Positions 50,701-58,700 of a stretch of 64,000 nt of DNA are shown here, piece after piece. The notes beneath the pieces were generated by a model, which saw nothing but the letters and a program-made list of their open reading frames with translations, was not told the DNA's origin and searched no databases. The stretch spans positions 1-64,000 of the forward strand of contig JAMWET010000829.1 in NCBI GenBank assembly GCA_024036415.1. Reading direction: 5' to 3'. Source of the stretch: Prochilodus magdalenae (Eukaryota; Chordata; Actinopteri; Characiformes; Prochilodontidae). Every line of letters starts with the position of its first letter. Position 1 is the stretch's first letter. The position numbers and the translations under genes are program-made.

Positions 50701-53700
50701 GCTTTGCTAACACACAGCATCATTAGTTCTCACCCTCTATATCCGTTCAGCATACCGGATCCTCCACAGGCTTTGGGCTCATCACAACCCCGCCCCACTG
50801 AAAGAATGCAGATGAGAGGCTTTGTGGTGCTCCTGGGGTTGCGGTGCTCACTTTGAACTCGGTACACTTAGATCAGAGTGAACCATTTCTGGGGCTAATC
50901 TGTCATTTGGAAAAGGCCTGCAGTTTTTAAACTGCTCCTACAGCCTGATTGGAGCTGTTCAGTAGTCACTTCTTTTAGCTCCGCAAGCAGACCACACAAA
51001 CGCCCACTGGCCACTTCATTAGGAACGCCTACTTGGATCTACACTCACTGTGCATTTTATCAGCTCCACTGACCATATAGGACACTCTGTAGTCCATCTG
51101 TTTCTCTGTATACCGTATCACCCTGTTCTTCAATGGCCAGTGAAGCTGTTAAATCAGACAGTGAATTTAGATACAAAGAGGTGTGCCTAATGAAGTGACT
51201 GCACATAGTGAATGAAGGACACACACATACACACTATTCAACAATCGAAATGCTTTTTGTTCTATGGGTCAGTCAGATATGGGTCAGAGAAAATGAGTCA
51301 GGCTGCATGAGCTGGACTTGCAGTGAAAGTGGTGAAGCGAGTCAGGAGGTCCTAACCAGATCACCGCCCCCTCCCTTTACCCAGCCATCCACCTACCATT
51401 AGCGCAGTACAAATGCATTTGCAGGCAAAGCACAGATGTCACACGAAGAACGCTACATCCACAGGCTGCTATGTACATAGGAGCATTACACCAAGCCCAG
51501 GGGTGACAGGAAGCCTTAAAAAAACGATCTACAAACACTAATAAATACACTCAAAACGTAGGGAGCCCCATTAGCCTGTCATCTCCCGTCACGTTTGTAA
51601 TGGCTAAAGCGAGCTTTTCAGGGGAGGTAATTGTGCGGAGGAGGAATTCGACAGGTCTCCCTGTTCCTGTGCGGTAAATAATGACTGGAAGTGTCACAAC
51701 AAAAAAGCACAGCAAGGAGATATATCGGGACAGCAGGACGCTGAGGCAGCCATTTGAAGCTAACTAGCATTGTTACCATCAACAGGAAGGCGAAGACAAG
51801 GCAGCTTTTTTTTCCATTTCTTCAGGCAACGGTGTGTGAAGTGGAAGCTGGAAGATTTTCCCTGATAAACAAAGAAGGAAAAAGATCTAGCAAAGAATCA
51901 AAAATCCTTAAGTTTGTGAGTGAGTGGTAAAGAGAGGCTGTGTGTGTATTTTATTCATGAAGGCCTGCCGGAATAACAATCAGCGTCGCTCAAAGCTCAT
52001 AAAAGTATCCGGTGCGGTCTTAAGAGAATGCCGAGCTAAGAGAAGAGGCAGGAGATCATCGTGAGGAACTAACAGGAGATCAAAACCGCGTGTGTGTGAG
52101 TGACAGGGATGTGCTGCTCATCTGACAGGAGCTACAGCGGCCGGATCAGACTCAGACTTAAGCCTGTGCAGACTCTCCTTGAATATATTGATTCTGGGGG
52201 AAGAGACCGAAGTGTGAGAATGAAAGAGTCCAAGTCAGGACGTTATGACAGCATGTCGAGGTGACACGCAGGTCAAATGCACTGTTTATAAGAAGCTCAG
52301 TGTGTCACGATTGCTGCCAATCCCGGGAGGCTCACTCAAAAAAACAAGCTGATTTTATTAAAGCTGCTAAACCAGGTACAAAATTTGCATCAGCTTCTCC
52401 AAAACCGTGAGATGGAGAGACATCCTTTAACGACAGCAGACACAGGGGTCAGACCAAAGCACAGCACGTGCTGAAACAATGTGTACCTTTGGAAAAACAA
52501 ATCTAAAATTCTGATCAGATTTAGGTGTGCTAGAAGACACAGTCCATGTTACTGTTTCACAAAATCTTGTTTTCTTACCTGGCTTAAATGAACACCCCTG
52601 TAGAATGTTTTGGTGGTATTTTCTGTTTGGTCTCGAACTTACCCTAAGTCACCCCTACACTGTGTCCTTTAAACCCTGCACTTGTTGAGCAAGAAGTTAG
52701 TAGGTGGACTTATGTGCAGTTTGTCAAATCCAGATGCGTATTTTGGTCGCAACAAGGCAAGTTTTGCACTGTATATGTCCATCTAGCCCTTTATGTCCCA
52801 AGGTTTGTATACACAACACTCATCCAGCATTTCATCTGAAACATGGGGAAATATTAGAGATCTTGTTCCACCTTTACAGACATTTAACTGCACAGACTGA
52901 CCACCAGGACATTACAGACTGCTTAACTGCACAGACTGAACACTAGAACATTACAGACTGCTTAACTGCACAGACTGAACACTAGAACATTACAGACTGC
53001 TTAACTGCACAGACTGAACACTAGAACATTACAGACTGCTTAACTGCACACACCACCAGGACATTAGACTGCTTAACTGCACAGACTGACCACCAGAACA
53101 TTACAGACTGCTTAACTGCACACACTTACCACCAGGACATTACAGACTGCTTAACTGCACACACTTACCACCAGGACATTACAGACCGCTTAACTACAGA
53201 CTGACCATCAGAACATTACAGACTGCCTAACTGCACAGACTTACCACCAGAACACTACAGACTGCTTAACTATAGACTGACCATCAGAACATTACAGACT
53301 GCTTACCTGCACAGACTGACCACCAGAACATTACAGACTGCTTACTGCACACACTGACCACCAGGACATTAGACTGCTTAACTGCACAGACTGCACATCT
53401 TGCACATGCACTGGTGATTCAACTCATCAGATTTATATAAGGACCAGTATTATTATTATTATGCTGGTTTATGTACACTATGTGTATTATACATGTACAC
53501 TTATTGAGGATACATGAGCCTATAATTGGCTGCTATTGTCTAATTCTGTCATTAACACTAATGTTGCATACTGTACATACATTCTGCTCCTTGCATAAGA
53601 TAAAGACATATACACAGACTGAGTAGGTTAGTCATTGTAGTCTGGAAGGAAGTGCAGAGTAAACAACTCCTAACTGTTTCGTTGTCCATATGACAATAAA

Positions 53701-54694
53701 CTCTTGAACCTTAAATCGACTGTTTAAGGCTTTAAATTAGATGTTGGAACTTTGCTGTGAGAGTTTGACTGCATTCAGCATTCACAAAGAGCATTTGTTA
53801 GGTCAGGTAATTATGTTGGATGATCAGTTCACTTCAACTCATCCAAAAAGTACTGGCTGGAGCTTTGTCACTCCAGAGGACGCAGTACAATGCTGGGGGG
53901 CTTTAGCACCCTCTGATGCTAGGCACTGGTCATAGTGACCTTAGGCTCACATGAAGCTGCTCCAGAGAGTTCTTTTCTATTGACATTGCTTTTCTATGGA
54001 GATTATGCAAACTGTGCGTGCGCAAGCGACTGACTTTGTTACCAATGGGCACTCGCTAGAAAGGGTGCTTTCAAACATTTGGACATACAGTGTACACAGA
54101 GCTTGCTTTCGGTCTCCTGTTCGGCAAAAGCACATGCCTCATTAGCATAACCTTGGAGTGTTTTCATATATAATAATTAATCCGCTGATGTCTGGAGTTA
54201 TTGCTGTGATTTTTCTGATGCAATTAAATTACATAATTGATTACATAGTTATGTAACGAATTACATAACTATACTGTTTGTTTTACATTGAAGATTTTTC
54301 TTAATAAAATATCTTCTCTTCTATTTAAAACATAAAGCCCTAGATTTCTAACAACTGTTCTTTGTTTTGTTTTTTCAGTGAGCGACAGGTGAGAAATAAT
54401 TACTGTAAAATTACAACCTTTCTTTGTAACAATGCTTTGGTGATTGCCGGCGACTTCTAAGAGCCACTTGTCAGCTTATGTGTGTGTGTCTAATGTACAG
54501 CTCACCTTTTTGCCAGCAACTGGGAGCGTGTCCCGGACGGTGAGACGAGGCTGATCTCTAGGTCTCCCCTGCGGGGGTGAACGATGAGTACTCGCACCAC
54601 AACATGCTCCAGAAAGACCACCTGCTGCTCCGGCTGCTCGCTGCAACCTGTGCTGCTGATGCTGGCGTTCAGCTTCTGGTCTGCTCGGATGTAC
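24294..54694 (-). CDS. PCSK6: PCSK6 (PACE4) proprotein convertase, 3' ten exons (5' part outside window)
   Basis: Secreted subtilisin/kexin-type convertase that cleaves paired-basic sites in TGF-beta-family and other precursors in the late secretory route and at the cell surface. Exons seen, 5' to 3': 54694-54506, 49243-49107, 48412-48242, 46907-46805, 45422-45226, 43963-43876, 41867-41764, 39592-39463, 32652-32540, 24391-24294. They join in frame to 1330 nt (442 codons plus stop, after one leading base). The order is the end of the P domain (EHVVVR, HPRRGDL, SPSGT), the linker, furin-like Cys repeats, and a PLAC end ([19 protein letters not shown]). This is the layout of PACE4 and separates it from furin, which has a transmembrane segment. 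PCSK5 shares Cys repeats, but the short CRD, the PLAC end and the SNRPA1 neighbour favour PCSK6. The catalytic Asp/His/Ser exons are not in the window. The introns are 0.7 to 8 kb and full of transposon relics. Confidence 0.93.
24880..24899. repeat. (GATA)n microsatellite
   Basis: About five copies of tagatagata-type tetranucleotide. Confidence 0.9.
25500..26000 (+). mobile_element. LTR-retrotransposon-like relic (possible R/U5 region)
   Basis: A pyrimidine-rich text with gcctgcctttt/ggtttgacc-like phrases, then gtttaataaaactcactgg and a cctgac end, resembles the R-U5 part of fish LTR elements. There is no coding domain. The family call is from overall style only. Confidence 0.35.
27750..28852 (-). 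mobile_element. Tc1-type transposon relic (copy B)
   Basis: TIRs: tatacactatattgccgaag at the left and the inverse ggctatataatgt at the right. The minus strand holds a decayed transposase: [56 protein letters not shown] and [16 protein letters not shown]. The start codon has become ATT (28714-28712), and frameshifts are present. Confidence 0.92.
29998..31643 (+). mobile_element. Near full-length Tc1-like transposon with ~210-bp inverted repeats
   Basis: Ends CAC(A)YGTGGACAAAATTGTT are inverted at 31643, each next to TA (29996-29997 and 31644-31645), the Tc1/mariner target site. The inverted repeats reach in to about 30208 and 31437 (gaaatgatggtaccc / gggtaccatcatttc). The single transposase gene inside is broken. 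Confidence 0.95.
30366..31434 (+). pseudogene. Tc1-like transposase, frameshifted and with a 46-bp triplication
   Basis: Starts ATG at 30366 ([20 protein letters not shown]) with paired helix-turn-helix domains ([35 protein letters not shown]), a GRGRRRK linker, then VLWTDETK (first catalytic Asp), [11 protein letters not shown] (second Asp) and [11 protein letters not shown] (Glu); stop at 31432-31434. The first frame closes at 30869. The HGGGSxMFWGC motif is present in about three tandem 46-bp copies (about 30893-31020), which breaks frame. The element cannot move on its own. Confidence 0.93.
32540..32652 (-). CDS. PCSK6: PCSK6 exon: last furin-like repeat
   Basis: 113 bp. The acceptor is CATTTCCAG|ATGTG and the donor AACAATG|GTACGT. 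It encodes [15 protein letters not shown] then [15 protein letters not shown] and TCNNG. A (TG)n tract of about 64 bp (minus strand) lies only some 15 bases upstream of the acceptor, a layout known to weaken splicing of other vertebrate exons. Confidence 0.92.
32668..32731. repeat. (CA)n tract, (TG)n on the sense strand, near a PCSK6 acceptor
   Basis: About 30 ca dinucleotides with a few cg steps at the exon side. On the gene's strand this is a (TG)n run ending about 15 bases before acceptor CATTTCCAG at 32653. Confidence 0.97.
33305..33705 (+). mobile_element. Tc1-type relic (copy C), internal fragment
   Basis: Related to the middle of copy [64 protein letters not shown]. No inverted repeats remain. 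Confidence 0.88.
34935..35500. mobile_element. Retroelement-like relic, inverted pair of stretches
   Basis: 34970-35280 is purine-rich (cgaaaggggagaacc, gggaaacagtccagg), resembling the minus strand of fish LTR-type ends. 35337-35482 on the plus strand ends with caataaatcttttgagcctc. Family not certain. Confidence 0.35.
36375..36730 (-). mobile_element. Tc1/mariner-like relic, same family as 20164-20815
   Basis: atgtagccacatcaatgttc and ggagccattttcc match the other copy in inverse order. Confidence 0.6.
38216..38815 (-). mobile_element. Tc1-type relic (copy D) with internal deletion
   Basis: Outer ends ctacactggcgaaagt and ggcaatatagtgtat are intact, but most of the transposase is missing: frame text for the C-terminal Glu region ([15 protein letters not shown]) is joined directly, at about 38495, to [11 protein letters not shown]. 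It looks like a MITE in the making from the copy-B family. Confidence 0.88.
39463..39592 (-). CDS. PCSK6: PCSK6 exon: furin-like repeat
   Basis: 130 bp. The acceptor is TTCATAG|GACCTG and the donor GCCGCAG|GTGAGT. It encodes [19 protein letters not shown] and then [13 protein letters not shown] and a final MCRR. This is the fourth Cys repeat block of the PACE4 C-terminal region. Confidence 0.92.
39593..41763 (-). other. PCSK6 intron
   Basis: 2.2 kb without a recognised feature apart from a short ca-rich tract at about 40610-40640. Confidence 0.5.
41764..41867 (-). CDS. PCSK6: PCSK6 exon: furin-like repeat
   Basis: 104 bp. The acceptor is TGCTGTAG|CTTAG; the donor, set by frame, is TGCACAG|GTCCTA. 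It encodes [16 protein letters not shown] then [15 protein letters not shown]. The donor matches consensus only at CAG|GT and is weak, but no other GT nearby gives the phase needed to join G|GA at the next exon. Confidence 0.88.
41868..43875 (-). other. PCSK6 intron
   Basis: 2.0 kb. I see no gene or clear repeat. Confidence 0.5.
43876..43963 (-). CDS. PCSK6: PCSK6 exon: furin-like repeat
   Basis: 88 bp. The acceptor is CCTCCAG|TTCAG and the donor CTTCAG|GTAAGA. It encodes [15 protein letters not shown] then [13 protein letters not shown]. The acceptor could be read three bases later, but this choice keeps frame with the preceding GAG G and the following AG|C. Confidence 0.9.
44987..45219. 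mobile_element. piggyBac-type MITE with TTAA target duplication
   Basis: TTAA at 44987-44990 and 45216-45219 flank a 225-bp element with inverted ends CCTCCTGAGACCC / GGGTCTCGGGAGG. Inside, atgtcctcatatgagg occurs twice. There is no coding capacity. TTAA duplication and short TIRs are the mark of piggyBac-like elements. On the gene's strand it starts at position +11 of the PCSK6 intron, right after donor GTGAGT. Confidence 0.85.
45226..45422 (-). CDS. PCSK6: PCSK6 exon: furin-like repeats
   Basis: 197 bp. The acceptor is CATTCCTCAG|GACC and the donor AGAGG|GTGAGT. It encodes [19 protein letters not shown], then [11 protein letters not shown] and [20 protein letters not shown], with the C-x2-C-x2-C spacing of furin repeats. 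An AGAAG microsatellite directly upstream forms its pyrimidine tract, and a TTAA-flanked MITE begins 11 bases into the downstream intron, so this exon has repeats tight on both sides. Confidence 0.94.
45433..45502. repeat. (AGAAG)n microsatellite at a PCSK6 acceptor
   Basis: About 14 units of agaag on the plus strand, (CTTCT)n on the gene's strand, ending about 10 bases from the acceptor TTCCTCAG. It therefore forms the pyrimidine tract. Confidence 0.97.
45503..46804 (-). other. Rest of a PCSK6 intron
   Basis: No feature recognised beyond the microsatellite listed separately. Confidence 0.4.
46805..46907 (-). CDS. PCSK6: PCSK6 exon: start of Cys-rich domain
   Basis: 103 bp. The acceptor is TTTCAG|GGCCG and the donor GGGAG|GTAATA. 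It encodes [18 protein letters not shown] and then [15 protein letters not shown], the first furin-like repeat of PACE4. The Cys-rich domain is known to bind heparan sulphate proteoglycans and to tether the enzyme to matrix. Confidence 0.92.
47057..48005 (+). mobile_element. CR1/L2-type LINE 3' fragment with an inverted copy of itself
   Basis: The C-terminal part of a reverse transcriptase reads [47 protein letters not shown], then in another frame [20 protein letters not shown] and [13 protein letters not shown]. 47650-47827 repeats 47143-47320 in reverse complement. The end (taagtcgctctggataaatg) is the tail shared with fish SINEs. The gene is broken. Confidence 0.9.
48242..48412 (-). CDS. 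PCSK6: PCSK6 exon: end of P domain and acidic linker
   Basis: 171 bp. The acceptor is TCTTTAG|GTAAAC and the donor ACAGTG|GTACAG. It starts [14 protein letters not shown], the usual end of the P domain, and continues into a Ser/Pro/acidic linker that ends in a run of Asp/Glu (DEEEEEYSG). The linker is poorly conserved in the family. The exon end was fixed by frame: G|GG = Gly with the next exon. Confidence 0.88.
48413..49106 (-). other. PCSK6 intron
   Basis: 0.7 kb, no feature recognised. Confidence 0.5.
49107..49243 (-). CDS. PCSK6: PCSK6 exon: P domain, second part
   Basis: 137 bp. The acceptor is TTCACAG|GTTG and the donor CTGG|GTAAGA. It encodes [20 protein letters not shown] and then a GMWTLEIYD stretch, the conserved end of convertase P domains ([12 protein letters not shown]). 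The phase joins cleanly to the previous exon (AG|G = Arg) and the next (G|GT = Gly). Confidence 0.93.
50210..50420 (+). mobile_element. tRNA-derived SINE, plus orientation
   Basis: Starts with an A-box-like ttggtgtagctcagcggaca and ends tctggataagagtgtcagct followed by aaatg, the same body and tail as the minus-strand copy at 4500-4730. Confidence 0.8.
51005..51205. mobile_element. Foldback MITE copy 4, short
   Basis: The ends ccacttcattaggaacgcc and gtgtgcctaatgaagtgac are inverted repeats of each other. Inside are cagctccactgaccatatag and gtagtccatctgtttctctg. This shows the outer TIR of the family clearly. Confidence 0.85.
52884..53393. repeat. 39-bp minisatellite, about 13 units
   Basis: Units such as ttaactgcacagactgaaca + ctagaacattacagactgc. 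Unit length varies between about 33 and 39 bp through small deletions. It lies in a PCSK6 intron. Confidence 0.93.
53394..53715 (+). mobile_element. Possible LINE 3' tail
   Basis: Follows the minisatellite and ends tgacaataaactcttgaacc, a common end of fish non-LTR elements. No coding region. Confidence 0.4.
53735..54095 (-). mobile_element. Tc1-like relic, short
   Basis: Ends with catttggacatacagtgtac, a Tc1-type end. Its start (agatgttggaactttgctgt) resembles 6640-6690. No intact frame. Confidence 0.5.
54506..54694 (-). CDS. PCSK6: PCSK6 exon: P domain, first part in window
   Basis: 189 bp. The acceptor is CTGCAG|GTAC and the donor AAAAAG|GTGAGC. It encodes YIRADQK, then [20 protein letters not shown] and [14 protein letters not shown], the jelly-roll P (Homo B) domain needed for folding and stability of the catalytic domain. 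One base completes a codon of an upstream exon that is not in the window, so at least 9.3 kb of intron lies to the right. Confidence 0.92.
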
Positions 54695-54906
54695 CTGCAG
54701 TGGGACAGCAAGACACCGGCAATGGGTAGCTGTGCTTTCCTTTCAGGGCAAGAAGAGCTTATCTCTTTGTACACGTTCAGAAGAAAAAAGATGGCGACCA
54801 GACAACCAAATATTATGAGAATCATCAATCATAAACCTGAGTTTTATCTGACCAATATAACTAAAACTAAACAAACTGAAATTAATTAGCTGTAATGTTC
54901 CAAACA

Positions 54907-55430
54907 ATATATACAGCTTTGGAAATAAATAAGAGATCTCTCCAGGTTCTTCTTAAATCAGCATCTCCATATGTACAGCAGGTTCTCAGTGAGGAACCGA
55001 AGGTTGGGTTCTAGCTTTACTGGCAGATACAGTGAGTGTCTGGTTCATAAGAACAAGGTCCAGCAGCAAACACACAGGAAAACACAGCTACAGACTGGCA
55101 GAGGGCCAAACCCACTCTCTACTGACCGTGATGAGCGTCACCTCATTCCAATGTAAGATGACCTCAAGTGACCTACAGAGAGACTGGCGAGCGGTGGTTG
55201 GGGTGAGGCGCACAGCGAGCATGGTTCTAAAAACAGGCTTCTGGAGGTCATTAGTGATTTTCTAAATAAACAGATCTAATACAATATCTGATCTGGAGTT
55301 TGGGAGACATGGTTCCAGTAGTGTAGAGAATCAAACAGAACTGAGGAATTCTGGTCCAACACCAACCCAGAACCTGTACAACTAGAGACACTGATCATTT
55401 GGAGGTGGGCTCTTAGTTTGTATTTCAGTC
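54907..55430. mobile_element. MITE-like element (tatacagctttggaaa end)
   Basis: The left end atacagctttggaaataaat + aagagatctc and an internal cagaacctgtacaactagag are matched at 63017-63118 (cagaaactgtaaaactagag, then gtggtctcttaaatttttcc and agagctgtata), so these are two copies of one family. Confidence 0.6.
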
Positions 55431-58167
55431 AGTAGTGAAGCTTATTTTATCTGGGTTATAAGTTAAAGGTTTTTCTGTTTCTGTAGTCATGATAAATGTT
55501 GATTATATTCCTCATAGGGTGTTCCATTGTACTGAATTACATGAATTTAAGGTTAAATAAAAAATGGGGATGCGCAGAATGTTCTTGAACCAAAATAACT
55601 GATAAACTGATAAAGACGAATAACTAACAACAAACAATCATGTTTTTAATGACGCTGTTTCCTTTCCTTTCGAATGTAGACGGGAACCAGAGTGGAACTT
55701 TTAACCATTAGCTCCAGAACACCTCATTTCTCCACCAACTTTTATTCAGCTTCCAACATTCGAGCCAAACGCAACTCCGGACAGAGTGAAGAACAGAAGA
55801 GAGCCGTTAGGTGTCACAAGCACACACACACACACGTGCATACCTTCGCACACACTCACTCTCACGCCTATTCTCTCTTATACCCATATCCACTGTAAAA
55901 GGAACACAAAGTCACAACCAATCGTGACCAGCGTGGAATGGAGCGCTCTCTGTGAATGCAGCAGACATGTCGGCTGGGATGCTTTTTTATTGCTAAGTCA
56001 TGTTGTGCTTTGTTGTTATGTCTGATAGGATGTTAAGATGCTCAGTGTTTAGTAAGTGTGTTTAAACTGCAGTTTCTTTAAAACAAAAATACATTTGATC
56101 TATTTAATTTATGCAATGGTGAAAAAAGTGGCAAAATTAATGAAAGGCCGTTAAACACTGTGTTCAGTATTCAGCCTTGAGCCTAAAATATTCACTTCGG
56201 TGCATCCCTAATAAAAATCATTAAAGGTGCTGAGTGTAATGTTTATTTATTTCTCATTTCTACGCCTGGCGTAATTACAGTATAGTACTGTAAAATAGTT
56301 ATGACCATCTCTCTAAAACTGAACTGATTAACATTTTGTTCATTAAGCCGGTTAAGTTTGCCTCTGTCCAGAAATGAGCAGTACAAAAGAGGGTCAGAAA
56401 TACATAACCTTTATGAAAACACAAATTAAGACCATGAGCTTCCATTTGAATCTCTGTGTAGGTGGTTTCTGCAGCTCATTAAGTTCAATCTCTGTTCGTC
56501 TGGTTGGTCAGTTGAATGTAGGAGCTTGTTTGAGGCCAGTTCTTGTTTCCTGGGAGCAATACCACAATAATGGCCTTATATCATAAACAAGAACAACAAT
56601 TTTATGACTATGTTGATGAACAACAGAGCACAGATGGCAGCAGAGTGACTCAATTGAGGCTTGGATCCTTATTCATACCGCAATTCAGGGACAAGCATCG
56701 TCCAGATCTCTGTGGGTGAGCCTTAAAAAAACACACACAGACTTTTCTCTCCTCAAAGCTGACACACAGTGCGTCAGTGGTTTGAGGCAGAGGGGCTTCT
56801 CTCTTGACTCGTTCATATTTACGTGTGCCAGGACACTTGAGCAGTACCTGGCAGGAAACAAGGTAGCAAAAGGCCATCTCTGTGGAGACCAAATATTTTG
56901 GATCACATCATAGATTTAGCGTAATAGGTAAAGTGAGAACTTGTGATGAGTCTGCTTGGAACGCTTGACTTCTGAGCTCCAGACTTTCGAAGGTTAGATT
57001 ATTTTAATTTCCTGAAAATCCTCCGAGCTTAGAAACAAAAACCAAAAGGAAACCTTCTTGTAGGACAAGAAGATCAAAAGAGGGTTGATTCCGAGACACC
57101 AAATCAGGCCAACATGGATCTAACGTCCACACTGTACCTTGTAAACACAACTGCATGTCATAACATGCCTGTAAAATGACAACAGGAACAAAATCATAAT
57201 TAATTCCTAACCAAAAAACCATATGTCCCATTTCTAATCAATCCCAGAAAGGGAGTCCACTCTTCCATCCCTTTGCTTACAGCACGCAGATGTTCCATTT
57301 TTCACCACTTCACAGGAGTTTGCAGGACAGGAGGGTCGATTGAAAATCGATAGGTGTCTGCTCCAGCCTAATGAGATTCAAAGCATAGCCTGATATGAGC
57401 TCTCAGCCCTGCCGAATGACCTCTCACTAGCCACGCTACCACTATAAATAAAGGCCAATCATCGATCAATACTGGTGGCAGCAGCAACTACACAAACAGC
57501 TAAAGCCGTGTGGAAAGAGGTGATGGGCAAACTGCATTTGCACTGGGAGTACAAAGGACTTTGATTGGAACCAGCTGGTTGTAGCCCTGAAGTTAATGTG
57601 ACTGTTTTGCTGGCCGTGATGGAGTTCAGTTGCCAGATACTGTCAGATGGCTTGGATGACAAGAAGAGAGCGTTGGTTATGTTTTGCAAGAACAGAAAAA
57701 GGAAAAGGTCACTTTGAAAGTCCAAATGAACTAGTTAAAGCCCCTGAGAACACATTACATATATCCAGCAAAGTTTAAATCAAAAAATATGAGAGAGAGA
57801 AATATGATGATGATATAGCACTCTTCCCTCCTCTCTGAGAACGGTCTGGGCCTGACCTTAACATTTCACTAGTGACTGACAGCCTCCATCACTAAGTCAT
57901 TTTGAAAAGGCCAACAAGATTCACCACACAGCAAATGCATCTTCGCATTATATGACGTAAAGACAGTGTTTTGGACATTCATTTAAATGTATATGAAGTA
58001 AATGTACAGAAGTACCATAAAGTGGCAAACTGTTTTGTTTATGCTGAGATGGTAGTGAGACCGAGGCGCCTTTTTCTCAGCTTTTTACTCTGAACTTACA
58101 CTGTGTTTTGGATTTAAGACACATCTTTAAGATTATTAAGTTTTTTATATTTATAGTTAAGTTATGT

Positions 58168-58700
58168 ATACATCCACTGGTCACTTTATTAATAACACCC
58201 TCCTTTTTTCTACACTCTCTGTATATCATATCAGCTCCACTGACCATATAGGAGCACTCTGTGATTATATAGTTCCAGACTGTAGTCCATCTGTTTCTCT
58301 GTATACTGTATTACCCTGTTCTTCAATAGTCAGGACCCCCAGGTGACCATGTGGTATGAGTGGGTCAGACACAGCAGTGCTGCTGGACACCCAAGTGTCA
58401 CTGCTGGACTGAGAATCGTCCACCAACTAAAACTATCCAGCCCACAGCATCATGTGGGCAGCGTCCTGTGGGCAGCATTCTGTGACCACTGATGAAGGAC
58501 TAGAGGATAAAGAATAGAGGGGACAGTGAGTGGACACAGTGTCTAAACACACCAGCAGCACTGCTGTGTCTGATCCGCTCATACCAGCACCACCCACACT
58601 AACACACCACCACCACATCAGCGTCACTGCAGTGCTGAGAATGACCCACCACCCACATCATACCTGCTCTGTGGTGGTCCTGTGGGGGTCCTGACGTATG
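58168..58700. mobile_element. Foldback MITE copy 5
   Basis: The left end tggtcactttattaataaca then cagctccactgaccatatag. The right half is inverse: gtctgatccgctcatacc, ccaccaccacatcagcgtca, tggtggtcctgtgggggtcc. The outer right end is missing. Confidence 0.85.

Larger units (their letters stand above)
49244..54505 (-). other. PCSK6 intron (5.3 kb)
   Basis: Contains a short (ta)n at 49957-49973, a SINE, a foldback MITE, the 39-bp array and a Tc1 relic. No exon recognised. Confidence 0.6.

Noticed and set aside
52884..53393. CRISPR-like array of regular 39-bp units
   Set aside because: Whole units repeat with no unique spacers, and the context is a vertebrate intron; it is a minisatellite.
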